Numbered from the stretch's first letter, positions 1-10,552 are shown. The stretch is DNA of 45,042 nt from Chloroflexota bacterium (GCA_030058085.1 JASGTU010000060.1:1-45042); one strand, 5' to 3'. Notes: generated by a model not told the origin, from the letters alone. A program made the numbers and translations.

Positions 1-54
1 ATCAATGCGTGCATCGCCGTGTGTGCAGTCTTTGGATTAGTTGGGACGAATTTT

Positions 55-2637
55 ATGACGAAATTGGTGATTGTCGAGTCGCCTACCAAGGCCAGAACGA
101 TAAGCGGCTACCTGCCCGCCGGCTATAAGGTCGAGGCCAGCATGGGCCATATCCGCGACTTGCCCGCTTCGGCGAGCGAGATACCGGAGGCGCATAAGGG
201 CGAAGCCTGGTCGCGGTTGGGCGTTAATGTAGAAAAAGACTTTGACCCGCTCTACGTGATCCCGTCCGGGAAGAAAAAAGTGGTCAGCCAGTTGCGTAAG
301 TTGCTGAAGGAAGCGGACGAGCTGATCCTGGCGACGGACGAGGACCGCGAGGGCGAGAGCATCGGCTGGCATCTGAGCGAGGTGCTAAAGCCTAAAGTGC
401 CTGTGCGGCGCATGGTCTTTCACGAGATCACGCGCGAGGCAATCCTGCAGGCGCTGAGCGAGCCAAGACAGATCGACCTCGACTTGGTGCATGCGCAGGA
501 GACGCGGCGCATACTCGACCGGCTGGTGGGGTATACGGTGTCGCCGCTGTTGTGGAAGAAGATCGCGCCGAAGCTGTCGGCGGGGCGCGTGCAGAGCGTG
601 GCGGTGCGCCTGTTGGTGCTGCGCGAGCGCGAGCGCAGAGCGTTTCGCTCCGGCACGTATTGGGACCTGAAAGCGTTGTTGAACAAGCGTCCGGACAAGC
701 CGGCGCACCGTTTTGAAGCGCAACTGCTGTCGGTGGGCGGGGTGCGCGTGGCATCGGGACGCGACTTCGACGAAGCGACGGGCCGCGTGCCCGCGGGCAA
801 GAAAGTGCTGCTGCTGGACGAGGAGCAGGCGGCGGCATTGGCGGAGCGCTTGCGCAACGGGCGTTGGGTAGTGCGTAAAATTGAGGAGAAGGATTCCAAG
901 CGCTCGCCGGCGCCGCCCTTTACGACCAGCACGCTGCAGCAAGAGGCGAATCGCAAACTGGGGCTGGGGGCGCAGGAGACCATGCGCATCGCGCAGCGAC
1001 TGTACGAAAACGGGCATATCACCTATATGCGCACCGACTCCGTGAACCTCAGCGATCAGGCGATCCAGGCGGCACGGCGGCGCGTGACCGAGTTGTACGG
1101 CAAGGAGTACCTGGCAAAACAGCCGCGGCGCTACAAGACCGCGTCCAAGAGCGCGCAAGAGGCGCATGAGGCCATCCGCCCGGCGGGCGACCAGATGCTG
1201 CCCGTGGAGCAACTGCCCTTGAGCGGGCAGGAAGCCCGCCTATACGACCTGATCTGGAAGCGTACGGTGGCGACGCAGATGGCCGAGGCGCGGCTGCGCA
1301 ATGTCACGGCGACCATCCAGGTGGACGATGCGCTGTTCCGGGCGACGGGACGCACGGTGCTCTTCCCCGGCTTCTTTCGCGCCTATGTGGAGGGGTCGGA
1401 CGACCCGGAGGCGGCGCTGGAGAGCCAGGATACGCCCCTGCCGCCGCTGGAGGTGGACGAGGAGGTCGACTGCCGCGATTTGGAGCCGATCGGCCATGAG
1501 ACGAAGCCGCCCGCCCGTTACACCGAGGCGACGTTGGTCAAGGCGTTGGAGGCTGAGGGCATTGGCCGGCCCAGCACGTATGCCAGCATCATCGACACGA
1601 TCCAGCAGCGCGGCTACGTGTTCAAGCAGCGCCGCGAGTTGGTGCCCACCTTCACCGCTTTTGCCGTGACCAAGCTGATGGAGGATCACTTCCACGACCT
1701 GGTCGACCTGAAGTTTACGGCCAACATGGAGCAGAAGCTGGACGATATCGCCGCGGGCGAGGCGGACTGGCTGAAGTATCTGCGCGATTTCTATCTAGGC
1801 GAGAACGGGTTGGATGCGCTGGTGCGGGAGAAAGATGCCGAGATCGACCCGCGCAAGGTGAGCGCGGTCGAGTTGAGCAACCTCAACGCCGAGGTGCGTA
1901 TCGGCCAGTTCGGCCCCTTTGTGGCACGCGAGGAAAACGGCGACCGGCTCACGATCGGCCTGCCGGAGGAACTGCCGCCGGCGGACCTGACCGAGGCGAT
2001 GGTCGAGGACTTGTTGAGCAAGAAGTCGGAAGGCCCTAGAGAACTGGGGACCGATCCGGACTCCGGGGAGCCGGTACTGATCAAGGTTGGCCCATTTGGC
2101 CCCTATGTGCAGTTGGGCGAGGGTAACGGCGACAAAAAGAATAAGCCCAAGCGCGTGAGCCTGTTGGACGGGATGGACGTGGACAGCGTTAGCCTGGAGG
2201 AAGGGCTGGAGTTGTTGAGCCTGCCGCGCACGCTGGGCGAGCATCCGGAGACCGGCAAGCCGGTCCAAGCCGGCATCGGGCGTTATGGCCCCTACGTGGT
2301 GTATGAGCGCCGCTATGTGAACCTGAAGCCGCCAGACAGTGTTCTGGATATCGATCTGGATCGTGCTCTGGAGCTATTGGCGGCAGCCCCGGCAAGGCGC
2401 GGCCGCGGAAGCGGGGCCAATGTGCTGAAGGAACTGGGCGAGCACCCGGACGGCGGGCCGGTGCAGGTTTTGGACGGGCGTTTCGGCCCGTATGTGAAGC
2501 ACGGCAAGGTGAACGCGACGCTGCCCAAGGGGACGGATCCGGCCGAGGTGACGCTGGAAGCGGGGCTGGAACTGCTGGCGGCCAAAGCGGCCAAGCCGAA
2601 GAAGCCGCGCTCACGGGGACGCAAGTCCAAGAAGTAG
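55..2637 (+). CDS. topA: DNA topoisomerase I (type IA)
   Basis: Relaxes negatively supercoiled DNA by transient single-strand breakage through a 5'-phosphotyrosine. The protein starts [13 protein letters not shown], the TOPRIM opening of the family, so I chose the ATG at 55 over a GTG 12 codons upstream that would add residues unlike the family. The TOPRIM acidic motif DEDREGE follows, and the active-site Tyr is Y324 in ITYMRTDS. The length is 860 aa. Instead of Cys4 zinc fingers, the C-terminal third (about residues 615-845) carries four glycine-rich repeats of the form GxFGPYV ([28 protein letters not shown]), the Toprim C-terminal repeat type, and ends in a Lys/Arg-rich tail. No other gene follows on this strand; a hairpin terminator lies 34 bp downstream. 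Identification is certain. Confidence 0.97.
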   Translation: MTKLVIVESPTKARTISGYLPAGYKVEASMGHIRDLPASASEIPEAHKGEAWSRLGVNVEKDFDPLYVIPSGKKKVVSQLRKLLKEADELILATDEDREGESIGWHLSEVLKPKVPVRRMVFHEITREAILQALSEPRQIDLDLVHAQETRRILDRLVGYTVSPLLWKKIAPKLSAGRVQSVAVRLLVLRERERRAFRSGTYWDLKALLNKRPDKPAHRFEAQLLSVGGVRVASGRDFDEATGRVPAGKKVLLLDEEQAAALAERLRNGRWVVRKIEEKDSKRSPAPPFTTSTLQQEANRKLGLGAQETMRIAQRLYENGHITYMRTDSVNLSDQAIQAARRRVTELYGKEYLAKQPRRYKTASKSAQEAHEAIRPAGDQMLPVEQLPLSGQEARLYDLIWKRTVATQMAEARLRNVTATIQVDDALFRATGRTVLFPGFFRAYVEGSDDPEAALESQDTPLPPLEVDEEVDCRDLEPIGHETKPPARYTEATLVKALEAEGIGRPSTYASIIDTIQQRGYVFKQRRELVPTFTAFAVTKLMEDHFHDLVDLKFTANMEQKLDDIAAGEADWLKYLRDFYLGENGLDALVREKDAEIDPRKVSAVELSNLNAEVRIGQFGPFVAREENGDRLTIGLPEELPPADLTEAMVEDLLSKKSEGPRELGTDPDSGEPVLIKVGPFGPYVQLGEGNGDKKNKPKRVSLLDGMDVDSVSLEEGLELLSLPRTLGEHPETGKPVQAGIGRYGPYVVYERRYVNLKPPDSVLDIDLDRALELLAAAPARRGRGSGANVLKELGEHPDGGPVQVLDGRFGPYVKHGKVNATLPKGTDPAEVTLEAGLELLAAKAAKPKKPRSRGRKSKK

Positions 2638-2670
2638 GGGTGGCATAGCGTGGCGTCTGACAGTCGCCGG

Positions 2671-2709
2671 AACGGGGCGTAGGGAGCAAGTCTCCGTGCG
2701 CCCCGTTTT
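2671..2709 (+). terminator. Rho-independent terminator after topA
   Basis: A perfect 9-bp inverted repeat (AACGGGGCG at 2671-2679, CGCCCCGTT at 2699-2707) closes a 19-nt loop that can itself pair partly (GGAG/CTCC). It is followed by TTTT. It lies between topA and the convergent PLP-enzyme gene. The U-tract is on the + strand only, so it mainly serves topA. Confidence 0.7.
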
Positions 2710-2727
2710 GCGTAGTTCGGCGGGCGT

Positions 2728-3951
2728 CTAGACTGCGTCGAGGGCTTGCGCCAGGTCCTGCAGGAGATCGCCGGCATCCTCGACGCCGAGACAGAGGCGC
2801 ACCAACTCGTCGCGGATGCCCAGGGCGGCGCGCTCTTCGGGCGAGAGGTTGGCATAGCCGATCAGCGCCAGCGGGCTGACGACGGACTCGACGCCGCCGA
2901 GGCTTGGCCCGATGGCCGGGATGTTGAGGGCGTCGATGAAGCGGTGGGCTGCTGCGCCGTCGCCGTCGATCTCGAACGAGACCACGCCGCCATAGCCGCG
3001 CATCGTCGCCGCAGCCGCGGTATAGTCGGGGTGACTCTCCAGGCCGAGATGCCAGACGCGCCGCACCTTGGGGTGATCCTCCAGGAAGCGGGCGACGGCC
3101 AACCCGTTGGCATTTTGTCGCTGCACGCGCAGCGACAGCGTCTTCAGCCCGCGCAAGATCAGGTAAGCGGCGTGCGGGTCGGCGATGCAGCCGAGCATGG
3201 CATGGGCTTGGCGCAGCCGTGTGGTGAGGTCATAGCGGCCGATGACGGCGCCGGCCATGACGTCGTTGTGCCCGGCTAGGTATTTGGTGACGCTGTGGAT
3301 CACCAGGTCTACGCCGTAGTCGAGGCAGCGCAAGTTGGCCGGCGTGGCGAAGGTGGCGTCGACTACGGTGGTGAGGTCATGGCGGCGTGCGATGTCGACG
3401 AAGCGGGACAGGTCGAGGCAGTGCATGAAGGGGTTGGTGGGCGATTCGGAGAAGATGAGGCGTGTGTTGGGCCGGATGGCGGCCTCCAGCGCGGCGTAGT
3501 CCCCGAAAGGCGCGAGGGTGCATTCGATGCCGAAGCGCTGCAGGAAGCGGGCGCAGAAGTCGCGGGTCGTGTGGTAGGACTCGTCGGTGAGGATCATGTG
3601 ATCGCCCGCGGAGAGGAGCAGCAGCAACGTGGCGGTGACGGCAGCCATGCCGCTGCTGACCAGGACGGCGTCCTGTGCGCCTTCCAGCGCGGCCAGTTTG
3701 GCTTCGACGGCGCGCACCGTCGGGTTGCCGTAGCGGCCGTACTCCTCGCGCAGCGGTTCGTCGGCAAACATGCGTTCGTCCAGGAAGTCGACGAGCGCGG
3801 CGCAGTTGCGAAAGGTGTAGACCGCGGTCTGCACAATCGGCACGGTAAGGCTGTCGTGGGCGCGGTAGCGAGGCTCTCCGGCGTGTACGGCCTGGGTGGA
3901 GGTCATGCCGCCGGCGCGGGCGGATTCTTCGGCAGAGGGGTCGTTGGACAT
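2728..3951 (-). CDS. Cys/Met metabolism PLP-dependent enzyme (cystathionine gamma-synthase/lyase family)
   Basis: A fold-type I PLP enzyme of the trans-sulfuration family, 407 aa, forming or cleaving C-S bonds in cystathionine, homocysteine or methionine. The opening [12 protein letters not shown] and [12 protein letters not shown], the stretch [21 protein letters not shown] and the PLP lysine K223 in [10 protein letters not shown] are all canonical. The sequence alone does not separate synthase, lyase and methionine gamma-lyase. I start it at the ATG at 3951 because GGAG sits six bases upstream and the product begins [11 protein letters not shown] longer open frame to 4095 has no ribosome site and its extra residues look non-coding. 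It is divergent from the 2-oxoacid dehydrogenase operon across a 577-bp gap. Confidence 0.9.
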   Translation of the reverse strand: MSNDPSAEESARAGGMTSTQAVHAGEPRYRAHDSLTVPIVQTAVYTFRNCAALVDFLDERMFADEPLREEYGRYGNPTVRAVEAKLAALEGAQDAVLVSSGMAAVTATLLLLLSAGDHMILTDESYHTTRDFCARFLQRFGIECTLAPFGDYAALEAAIRPNTRLIFSESPTNPFMHCLDLSRFVDIARRHDLTTVVDATFATPANLRCLDYGVDLVIHSVTKYLAGHNDVMAGAVIGRYDLTTRLRQAHAMLGCIADPHAAYLILRGLKTLSLRVQRQNANGLAVARFLEDHPKVRRVWHLGLESHPDYTAAAATMRGYGGVVSFEIDGDGAAAHRFIDALNIPAIGPSLGGVESVVSPLALIGYANLSPEERAALGIRDELVRLCLGVEDAGDLLQDLAQALDAV

Positions 3952-4067
3952 CTGTTTCTCCGCAATGGTCTTTGCACAAACAATGCGAACGGACAGTAAT
4001 CGACCGGGCGCGATCCGGGCGAGATGCAGGAGCGCCTGATCAGCCGAGGGGGGCGGGCTGCGCGCCA

Positions 4068-4095
4068 AGCATATCATTCGAGTCCGATCCGGCAA
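4068..4095 (-). promoter_or_regulatory. Possible sigma70 promoter for the PLP-enzyme gene
   Basis: Read on the minus strand: TTGCCG (-35, 4095-4090), 16-bp spacer, TATGCT (-10, 4073-4068). Each box matches consensus at four of six positions. It would give a leader of about 110 nt. It is a weak match, offered because no better one was seen upstream of this start. Confidence 0.3.
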
Positions 4096-4224
4096 AATGG
4101 CCTGCCAAGAGCCTGAAAGGAGCGCCGTCGGGCCCGGTTGAGAGGGCTAAGCCGGGGAGCGAAGGGGCGAAAAGAGAGAAAAAGCGCAATTGGGAGATTT
4201 TCTCTATAGGTTCGACAGGCCTTG

Positions 4225-4233
4225 TGGTATAAT
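4225..4233 (+). promoter_or_regulatory. Extended -10 promoter of the 2-oxoacid dehydrogenase operon
   Basis: TGGTATAAT is a perfect TATAAT preceded by TGN, an extended -10 element. No good -35 sits 16-18 bp upstream; TTCGAC at 4211 is too close. Transcription would start near 4240 and leave a leader of about 290 nt before the E1 alpha start at 4529. Confidence 0.6.
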
Positions 4234-4243
4234 CCGGAATCAC

Positions 4244-4270
4244 GCTGCCCCGGCAGGCAGCATTTCTTTT
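4244..4270 (+). promoter_or_regulatory. Hairpin with U-rich tail at the start of the pdh leader
   Basis: GCTGCC (4244-4249) pairs with GGCAGC (4256-4261) around a 6-nt loop and is followed by ATTTCTTTT. It looks like a small intrinsic terminator, but lies only a few bases after the predicted transcription start. It may instead be a 5' stabilising hairpin, or serve transcripts from a promoter farther upstream. Confidence 0.4.
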
Positions 4271-4355
4271 GGGCATGGTTTCGGTTGCACAGGCGCGTGC
4301 AGTTTGGGGAAATCCGTCTCAAGGTTGGGCGGCCAGCTTGTGCAGCTTTGTCCGT

Positions 4356-4380
4356 TTGCAGAGTGTTACTTGCAGAGTGT
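4356..4380 (+). repeat. 11-bp direct repeat in the pdh leader
   Basis: TTGCAGAGTGT occurs at 4356-4366 and again at 4370-4380, a 14-bp period. A weaker relative (TTGTGCAGC) lies just upstream near 4339. A short GC hairpin (CCGGCT/AGCCGG, about 4392-4406) follows. The array could bind a regulator; nothing in the window identifies it. The rest of the 3952-4528 gap holds no convincing reading frame. Confidence 0.5.
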
Positions 4381-4528
4381 ACTACGCGTTGCCGGCTTTG
4401 AGCCGGAGCGATAGAAGGCGGAAGGAAGAGGATCCGAGCGGTTCATTGCGGCGGCGATGGCATGCAGGGGCGCAACGAGCGGCCTTTGTGCATGTCCTCA
4501 TCGCCATTACAGGAAGGATAAGGTAGGA

Positions 4529-5548
4529 ATGCCAATTTCGGTCGAAGCAGACATACTTTCGTCGAGGGCGGATACCGTCATCGAACCTGCTGTCTTGTCG
4601 AACGAGACGCTCACCAAGATGTACCGAGATATGGTGCTGATCCGGCGTGTGGAGGAGTCTTTGCTGGAGCTAGCGGAATCGGGCAAGATCGGCGGCGCAA
4701 TGCACACGGCGATCGGTCACGAGGGCACCGCTGTGGGCATGGCGGCGGCGCTGCAGCCGGACGATTATCTGACCTGCACCTATCGCGGCCATCACCATTC
4801 GCTGGCGCGCGGCATGGACCCTAAGCGGGCGATTGCCGAGGTGTTGGGCAAGGCGGACGGGTTCGCCAAGGGCAAGGGCGGCTCGATGCACTTCCTCGAC
4901 CCGTCGCTGGGGCTGATGGGGGCCAACGGCATCGTGGGCGCGCAGGTGCCGCACGCGGCCGGCATGGCGCTCGCCAGCAAGATTCGCGGCGAAGGTCGCA
5001 TCGCCATTACCTTTTTCGGGGACGGCGCGCTCTATCAGGGCGTGATGCACGAGACGTTTAACATGTCGCAGCGCTGGCTGCTGCCCATCATTTTCTATTG
5101 CGAAAACAACCGCTATTCGGAGATGACGCCCATCGGCCGCACCTCGTCTGTGCGCGACATTTATATGTTTGCCCGCGCCTACGGCATGCACAGCCTGCAG
5201 ATCGACGCCAACGATGTCGAGGTGGTCTATGCGGCGGTCACCCAGGCGGCGGAGCGGGCGCGTGCGGGCGATGGCCCGACCTTTATCGAAGGGATCACCT
5301 ACCGCTTGGCCGGCCATATGGCGGGCGACCTGGAAACCTACCGCTCGCCGGACGAGATCGAAGCGCAGCGTGCGCACGAGCCGCTGGTCGTCTTGCAGCG
5401 CCGCCTGTTGGATCGGGGCGCGGACGAGAAGACGTTGGCCGAGATTCGCGCCGAGGTGGAGGCCGAGGTGGCCGAAGCGGTGGAATTCGCGCAAAACAGC
5501 CCGTGGCCGCATCCTGCCGAAACCTATACCGATGTGTTTGCGCTCTAG
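4529..5548 (+). CDS. pdhA: 2-oxoacid dehydrogenase E1 component, alpha subunit (pyruvate/acetoin type)
   Basis: With the beta subunit it forms the thiamine-diphosphate enzyme that decarboxylates a 2-oxoacid and passes the acyl group to the lipoyl arm of E2. It is 339 aa. Visible features are H64 in [11 protein letters not shown], the phosphorylation-loop-like [21 protein letters not shown], and the ThDP/Mg motif GDG (164-166) to NN (193-194). The ATG at 4529 is preceded by AGGAAGG and AGGTAGGA. A longer frame from 4457 is ruled out by its N-terminus, which is unlike the family. It heads an operon with E1 beta 42 bp downstream and E2. The substrate (pyruvate, acetoin or branched-chain oxoacid) is not fixed by the sequence; the loop motifs favour pyruvate or acetoin. 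Confidence 0.9.
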   Translation: MPISVEADILSSRADTVIEPAVLSNETLTKMYRDMVLIRRVEESLLELAESGKIGGAMHTAIGHEGTAVGMAAALQPDDYLTCTYRGHHHSLARGMDPKRAIAEVLGKADGFAKGKGGSMHFLDPSLGLMGANGIVGAQVPHAAGMALASKIRGEGRIAITFFGDGALYQGVMHETFNMSQRWLLPIIFYCENNRYSEMTPIGRTSSVRDIYMFARAYGMHSLQIDANDVEVVYAAVTQAAERARAGDGPTFIEGITYRLAGHMAGDLETYRSPDEIEAQRAHEPLVVLQRRLLDRGADEKTLAEIRAEVEAEVAEAVEFAQNSPWPHPAETYTDVFAL

Positions 5549-5590
5549 CCGGCCGCACTGCGACTACTCGAACCAGTCAGGGGAATGACG

Positions 5591-6586
5591 ATGCGTACGA
5601 CAACGTTTATCCAGGCGATCAATGAGGCGCTGAAGGAAGAGATGCGCCGCGACGAGAGCGTCTTTCTGATCGGCGAAGATGTGGGCCGGTATGGCGGTCT
5701 CTTCCGCGTAACGCGCAACCTCTTCGAGGAATTCGGCGAAGATCGCGTGATCGACACGCCGATCAGCGAGCAGGGCTTTATGGGCATGGCGACCGGGGCG
5801 GCCATCGTGGGCATGCGCCCTATCGTCGAACTGATGTACATGGACTTTTTCCTGGTCTGCGCCGACCAAATCTTTAACCAGGCGGCGAAGATGCATTACA
5901 TGACCGGCGGCTTGGTCAACGTGCCGATGGTGATCCGCGGGCAGCATGGCGGCGGCAAGCGCTATGGCTCGCAGCACAGCCAGTGTGTGGAGAGCGCGTT
6001 CGCCCAGTGGCCCGGCATCAAGGTGTTGGCCCCGTCCACGCCATATGACGCCAAGGGGCTGCTGGTTTCCGCCATCCGCGACAACAACCCGGTCGTCTTC
6101 ATCGAGCACAAGATGCTCTACTTTACACGCGGTGAACTGCCGGAGGCGGGCGAAGAGCTGATCGTGCCCATCGGCAAGGCGGACGTTAAGCGTGAAGGCA
6201 AGGACCTGACGCTGGTTTCGTTCAGCTATACGCTGCTGGAAGCGCTGGAGGCCGCCGAGGAGCTGCAAGCGGAGTACGGCATCGACGTGGAAGTGGTGGA
6301 CCTGCGCAGCATCGTGCCGCTGGATACCGAGACCATCTACACTTCGGTGGAGAAGACCGGGCGGCTGTTGGCGGTGCATGAGTCGCAATCCAATTGCGGC
6401 ATCGGCAGCGAGATCGTGGCGCGCATCTACGAAGAGGCGCCGCATCTGCTCAAGGCGCCGGCGCGGCGGCTGGGCATGGCCCCGGCGTCGCTGCCCGTGT
6501 CGCAGAAGCTGGAAGAGGAATTGCTGCCCTGGAAGAAGAACATCAAGGCGGCTGTGCTGGAGATGTTACAGCCGGTTGCGGCGTAG
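5591..6586 (+). CDS. pdhB: 2-oxoacid dehydrogenase E1 component, beta subunit
   Basis: Beta subunit of the alpha2beta2 E1 enzyme, 331 aa. It opens [18 protein letters not shown] and shows the expected [31 protein letters not shown], a glycine/histidine-rich stretch ending [16 protein letters not shown], and the C-terminal transketolase domain with [13 protein letters not shown] and [12 protein letters not shown]. Two in-frame ATGs lie six bases apart (5585, 5591). AGGGGA abuts the first and is correctly spaced for the second, so I chose 5591. It follows E1 alpha by 42 bp and precedes E2 by 81 bp, all on one strand. Confidence 0.92.
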   Translation: MRTTTFIQAINEALKEEMRRDESVFLIGEDVGRYGGLFRVTRNLFEEFGEDRVIDTPISEQGFMGMATGAAIVGMRPIVELMYMDFFLVCADQIFNQAAKMHYMTGGLVNVPMVIRGQHGGGKRYGSQHSQCVESAFAQWPGIKVLAPSTPYDAKGLLVSAIRDNNPVVFIEHKMLYFTRGELPEAGEELIVPIGKADVKREGKDLTLVSFSYTLLEALEAAEELQAEYGIDVEVVDLRSIVPLDTETIYTSVEKTGRLLAVHESQSNCGIGSEIVARIYEEAPHLLKAPARRLGMAPASLPVSQKLEEELLPWKKNIKAAVLEMLQPVAA

Positions 6587-6667
6587 GCGGCAGCATTGAG
6601 GGCCGCAGGCGCATGCCGGACGGTCGCTGCAAAGCGCCGCCACGACCTACACTAGCGAGGATGAGCC

Positions 6668-8212
6668 ATGGCAACAGAAGTGAGACTCCCTGATCTGGGC
6701 GAAGGCATCGAAGATGCCACCATCAGCCGGTGGCTGCATCAGGAGGGAGACGACATCAAAGAGGGCGAGGTCTTGCTCGAGGTGGCGACCGACAAGGTGG
6801 ACACCGAGGTGCCTGCGCCTGCCGGCGGGAAGTTGTTGAAGATCAACCACGGCGAGGGAGAACTCGTCTCCGTCAATACCGTGCTCGGCCTGATCGGCGA
6901 AGCCGGCGAAGAGGCGCCCGCAGAAGGCGGCGGTCAGCCCGCTGCCGAGCCAGAAGCCGCTGCGGAACCAGAGCAGGAGGAGCCGGAGCGGAAGGTAGTG
7001 GAGCCGGCCCCCGCGGCAAGCAACGGCCAAGAGATCAAGGCTTCGCCGGTGGCGAAGCGGGTTGCCGCCGAGAAGGGCGTCTCGCTGGATTCGGTTGCGG
7101 GAACCGGCCCGGGCGGGCGCATCACGAAAGAAGATGTGCTGGCTTCGGCTGATGGCGGCAAGCAGGCGGCGAAGGCCGAAAAGGGCGGTGCGCTGCCGGG
7201 CGACCTGGCGGACGTGCCGTCGCTGGCGGTGCGTCGCGAAGCGGCGCACGCCAATATTGACCTGCGCGAGATCGCCCAGGGGCGACCTCTGAGCAGCCTG
7301 ACGCGCTACGACGTGATGAGCGCCGTGGCGAGCCGCGAGGCGGGCAAGACAGTCGAGATCGAGCCGCGCTTTGCGCCGCCGCCCGGATGGAGCCAGGCCG
7401 CGCCGGCGGAGGCCCCTGCATCCGCACCAGCCGAGAAGGCAGCCCCGGCCAAACCGGCAGCGCGGCCTGCGCCGGCTGAACTCGGCGCAGGTGACGCACT
7501 GGTCAAGCATTCGCGCATGCGCCAGATCATCGCCCGCAATATGGTGGAGAGCGCCTTCAGCGCGCCGCATGTGACGACCATGTGGGACGTGAACATGGCC
7601 GCGGCGCTGGCGCATCGCGCGACGCACAAGGCTGAGTTCGCCAAGGCCGGCGTGAACCTGACCGTGACCGCCTACTTGGTCGCGGCTACGGTGGCTGCGC
7701 TGCAAGCCGTGCCTGCGGCTAACGCCGAGTGGACCGACGACGGCGTGCTGATCAAGCGTACCATCAACCTGGGCATGGCTGTGGCGCTGAAGCAGGACGA
7801 ACACGGGCTTGGCGGCCTGATCGTGCCCGTTATCAAGAACGCCGGCGATCTCAACCTGATGGGCATCGCCAAGGCGGTCAACGACCTGGCGGAGCGGGCG
7901 CGCAATAACCAGCTCAAGCCCGACGACATCCAGGGGGCGACCTTCTCGCTGACCAACTACGGCACGTCCGGCAGCCGTTTCCAGACGCCGATTATCTCGC
8001 AGCCGCAGGTCGGCATTCTGGGGGTGGGCGCCATCGAGAAGCGGGCCGTGGTCGTGAGCCAGGGCCATCCGCTGGAGGCGAACACCGGCGATTATCTGGC
8101 GTTCCTGCCCATGACGACGCTGGGCTTCAGCTATGATCACCGCGTGCTGGACGGCGCCACGGCGGACGCGTTCTGCCAGGCGGTGAAGGACGCGCTGGAG
8201 AACTGGGAGTAA
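6668..8212 (+). CDS. pdhC: 2-oxoacid dehydrogenase E2 component (dihydrolipoyl acyltransferase)
   Basis: Core acyltransferase of the complex, 514 aa. Domain order is: lipoyl domain (1-80) with the lipoylated lysine K43 in VATDKVDTE; a Glu/Pro/Ala linker; a peripheral subunit-binding domain (about 122-158, ASPVAKRVAAEKG...GTGPGGRITKEDV); a second stretch that looks like a divergent copy (about 183-220, LAVRREAAHANIDLREIA...LSSLTRYDVMSAV); an Ala/Pro linker (about 242-270); and the catalytic domain (about 276-512) with H491 and D495 in DHRVLDG. One lipoyl domain is usual; two binding-domain-like segments are not. No E3 (dihydrolipoamide dehydrogenase) gene follows: a strong terminator ends the operon. 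Confidence 0.93.
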   Translation: MATEVRLPDLGEGIEDATISRWLHQEGDDIKEGEVLLEVATDKVDTEVPAPAGGKLLKINHGEGELVSVNTVLGLIGEAGEEAPAEGGGQPAAEPEAAAEPEQEEPERKVVEPAPAASNGQEIKASPVAKRVAAEKGVSLDSVAGTGPGGRITKEDVLASADGGKQAAKAEKGGALPGDLADVPSLAVRREAAHANIDLREIAQGRPLSSLTRYDVMSAVASREAGKTVEIEPRFAPPPGWSQAAPAEAPASAPAEKAAPAKPAARPAPAELGAGDALVKHSRMRQIIARNMVESAFSAPHVTTMWDVNMAAALAHRATHKAEFAKAGVNLTVTAYLVAATVAALQAVPAANAEWTDDGVLIKRTINLGMAVALKQDEHGLGGLIVPVIKNAGDLNLMGIAKAVNDLAERARNNQLKPDDIQGATFSLTNYGTSGSRFQTPIISQPQVGILGVGAIEKRAVVVSQGHPLEANTGDYLAFLPMTTLGFSYDHRVLDGATADAFCQAVKDALENWE

Positions 8213-8252
8213 AGCGCTGCGCCTTAGCGGCGACTTAGCATTTACGAACAAG

Positions 8253-8289
8253 ACGGGGGAGGACCGCACGGTCCTCCCCCGTTCTATTT
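8253..8289 (+). terminator. Strong Rho-independent terminator of the pdh operon
   Basis: ACGGGGGAGGACCG (8253-8266) is perfectly complementary to CGGTCCTCCCCCGT (8269-8282), a stem of 13-14 bp with a tiny loop, followed by TCTATTT. It closes the operon 40 bp after the E2 stop. Confidence 0.85.
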
Positions 8290-8391
8290 GCGGCGATTTC
8301 GGCAGGGGGCTGCATACCCCCTGCGCACCCCCTCCGTGTACACCCCATCGATTAGGCCATAATTGAGCCGATTTGAGGCGTTTCCCTGTGC

Positions 8392-9426
8392 CTAGGCGGA
8401 GCGATGCAGCAGGCTGTTCGCCAGCGCCAAGAGCGGCGAAGCGGCCGCGCTGTCGCCCAGCGCGGCGCGCAGCGCATCCTCCGCCTGGGCGTGCTGCGTG
8501 CGCATTTCCGCCTCGGCGTAGGCGCGGGCGCCGGCTTGGTCGAGCAAGGCCATGACCGCGGGCACATCGCCGGGAGAGACCTCGGCGGCGAAGGCTTTGT
8601 GCAGGGCTTTGCCTGTCTGCGCATGGTTGAGCGCGTAGAGCAGGGGAAGGCTCTTCTTGCGGCGCAGGATGTCGTTGCCCGCCGCCTTGCCGGTGACCGC
8701 GGGGTCGCCCCAGATGCCGAGGATGTCGTCCTGTATTTGGAAGGCGAGGCCGGTGGCATGTCCAAACCGGCGGAGATGGTCGATCACGGACGGAGACGCG
8801 CCGCCGATCAGCGCGCCGAGCGCCACACTTGCCCCGACGAGGGCCGCGGTCTTGCCCTGGATCATGCGCAGGTATTCATCTACACGCACCTGATCGCGCG
8901 ACTCGAAGCCGATGTCGAGGTGCTGGCCTTCGGTGAGGGCCAGGCAGGTCTGCGTGAAGATGTCCAGCGCGGCGAGCGTAGTCGCCGGGTCGACGCCGCG
9001 GTCGCCCAGGCGCTGAAACGCGGCAAAGGCGAGGGTGAACATGCCGTCGCCGGCGTTGATGGCCTGCGGAACGCCCCACAACTTCCAGACGGTGGGGCGG
9101 TGGCGGCGCATCTCGTCGCCGTCTTCGATGTCGTCATGGATCAACGAGAAGTTGTGCAGCAGTTCGATGCCTGCGGCGGCGGGCAGGCCGCGGGCGACGT
9201 CCCCGCCGACCTCACTGCAGGCGAGCAGGCACAGGATGGGGCGCAGCCGTTTGCCCGAAGGGAGCGTCTGCGGCTGTAGCGATGCGTCGGCCCAGCCCAG
9301 GTGGTAGCGCATCATGGCGTAGTGGGCGGAGACAGCGGCGTCGCCTACGTCGAGCACGGCGCGCATTTCCGCTTCGATTTGGGGCAGCCAGTGGCCGATA
9401 AAACCGCTGAGCTCGTCGGCGGGCAT
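8392..9426 (-). CDS. Polyprenyl diphosphate synthase (trans-isoprenyl, GGPP/FPP synthase family)
   Basis: Condenses isopentenyl diphosphate with allylic diphosphates to make C15-C20 or longer prenyl chains; 344 aa, all helical. The first Asp-rich motif is [18 protein letters not shown] (DDxxD), preceded by GKRLRP; the second is [13 protein letters not shown], followed by KSLPLLYAL. The residues just before the first motif (LLHNFSLI) are small or medium, so product length cannot be read with confidence. The ATG at 9426 has AAGGAG upstream. It follows the IPP isomerase gene by 21 bp on the same strand, a two-gene operon supplying isoprenoid precursors. Confidence 0.92.
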   Translation of the reverse strand: MPADELSGFIGHWLPQIEAEMRAVLDVGDAAVSAHYAMMRYHLGWADASLQPQTLPSGKRLRPILCLLACSEVGGDVARGLPAAAGIELLHNFSLIHDDIEDGDEMRRHRPTVWKLWGVPQAINAGDGMFTLAFAAFQRLGDRGVDPATTLAALDIFTQTCLALTEGQHLDIGFESRDQVRVDEYLRMIQGKTAALVGASVALGALIGGASPSVIDHLRRFGHATGLAFQIQDDILGIWGDPAVTGKAAGNDILRRKKSLPLLYALNHAQTGKALHKAFAAEVSPGDVPAVMALLDQAGARAYAEAEMRTQHAQAEDALRAALGDSAAASPLLALANSLLHRSA

Positions 9427-9447
9427 GGTCTTCTCCTTGCTGGCGGG

Positions 9448-10485
9448 TTACTGGCGGGCGAGGACGTCGGGTTGGCGCAGGGCGGCGATATTGGCTGCGC
9501 CGCTGCAGAACATGGCGATGCGCAGTTCGGCCATGAGCAACTCCATTTCCTCTACGACAGCTTCGGCGGATTGAACGGCGCGCTTGAGAAAGGGCGAGGC
9601 GAGGCCGGCTAGGTCCGCGCCTAGCGCGGCGCATTTGGCGATGTCTTGGCCGGTGCGGATGCCGCCGCTGGCGAAGACGGGCAGATCGGGCCGGTCCAAC
9701 TCGGCTCGTGTGGCGCAGACTGCCTGCAGGCTTTCGGCGGTGGGAATGCCCCAGCCGGCGAAAGCTGCGGCGAGGCGGCGCAGGCGCACGGTGGGGGCGC
9801 GGTGCATCTCGACCTGGCTCCAGGAGGTGCCGCCGGCGCCGGCTACGTCGATGGCCCCGATGCCCGCTTCGATGAGCAGGCGGGCGGTGCGCGCGCTGAT
9901 GCCCCAACCGACTTCTTTGGCGATCACCGGCACAGGCAGCGCCCGGCACACCTCTTCGATCTTTTGTAGCAGCCCGCCCCAGTTGGCGTCGCCCTCGGCC
10001 TGCACCACTTCTTGCAGCGGGTTGAGGTGCAGGATGAGTGCGTCGGCCTCGACCATCTCCACGGCGCGGCGGCACTCGTCCGGTCCATAGCCGTAATTCA
10101 ACTGCACAGCGCCTAGGTTGGCGAAGAGCAAGATGTCTGGGGCGATGGCGCGCACGCGAAAAGTGCCGGCTGTCTCGTCGTTTTCGAGGCCGGCGCGCTG
10201 GCTGCCCAGGCCCATCGCCAGGCCGCAGGTTTGGGCGGCTTGGGCCAGGTTGCGGTTGATGGCCTGCGCTTCGGGCGTGCCGCCGGTCATGGAGCTGATG
10301 AGGATGGGCGCGGCCACGCGTTTGCCGAAGACCTCGATGGCCGGATCGACCTCGGCCAGATCCAGTTCGGGAAGCGCCTGATGGACCAGGCGATAGCGCT
10401 CAAGGCCGGTGGTGAGTTCGGGGAAATTGACATTCTCTTCCAGGTTGATGCGGATGTGCTCCGCTTTGCGCCTGTCGATGGTCAC
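9448..10485 (-). CDS. fni: Type 2 isopentenyl-diphosphate delta-isomerase (FMN-dependent)
   Basis: Interconverts isopentenyl and dimethylallyl diphosphate using reduced FMN; 345 aa, the family's usual length. Diagnostic motifs are RKAEHIRI at the N-terminus, [62 protein letters not shown] and [20 protein letters not shown]. Translation starts at a GTG (10485), with AGAGG seven bases upstream. It is the first gene of the pair with the prenyl synthase and is divergent from the surface-protein gene across 563 bp. Confidence 0.94.
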   Translation of the reverse strand: MTIDRRKAEHIRINLEENVNFPELTTGLERYRLVHQALPELDLAEVDPAIEVFGKRVAAPILISSMTGGTPEAQAINRNLAQAAQTCGLAMGLGSQRAGLENDETAGTFRVRAIAPDILLFANLGAVQLNYGYGPDECRRAVEMVEADALILHLNPLQEVVQAEGDANWGGLLQKIEEVCRALPVPVIAKEVGWGISARTARLLIEAGIGAIDVAGAGGTSWSQVEMHRAPTVRLRRLAAAFAGWGIPTAESLQAVCATRAELDRPDLPVFASGGIRTGQDIAKCAALGADLAGLASPFLKRAVQSAEAVVEEMELLMAELRIAMFCSGAANIAALRQPDVLARQ

Positions 10486-10544
10486 GAAATGGCCTCTTTT
10501 TGGTGGCTGCTGAAAGAGATCTCCGCGTATTTATTCCGTGCGTT

Positions 10545-10552
10545 TGACGTCA
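10545..10552. promoter_or_regulatory. TGACGTCA palindrome, copy 1
   Basis: A perfect 8-bp palindrome in the divergent region, 60 bp upstream of the fni start, where a -35/-10 region would lie. The flanks match copy 2 (CGNNTGACGTCATNG). Likely a regulator site; the regulator is unknown. Confidence 0.45.

Noticed and set aside
4211-4216. TTCGAC considered as the -35 of the pdh promoter
   Set aside because: Only 11 bp separates it from the -10, too short for sigma70; the extended -10 explains the promoter better.
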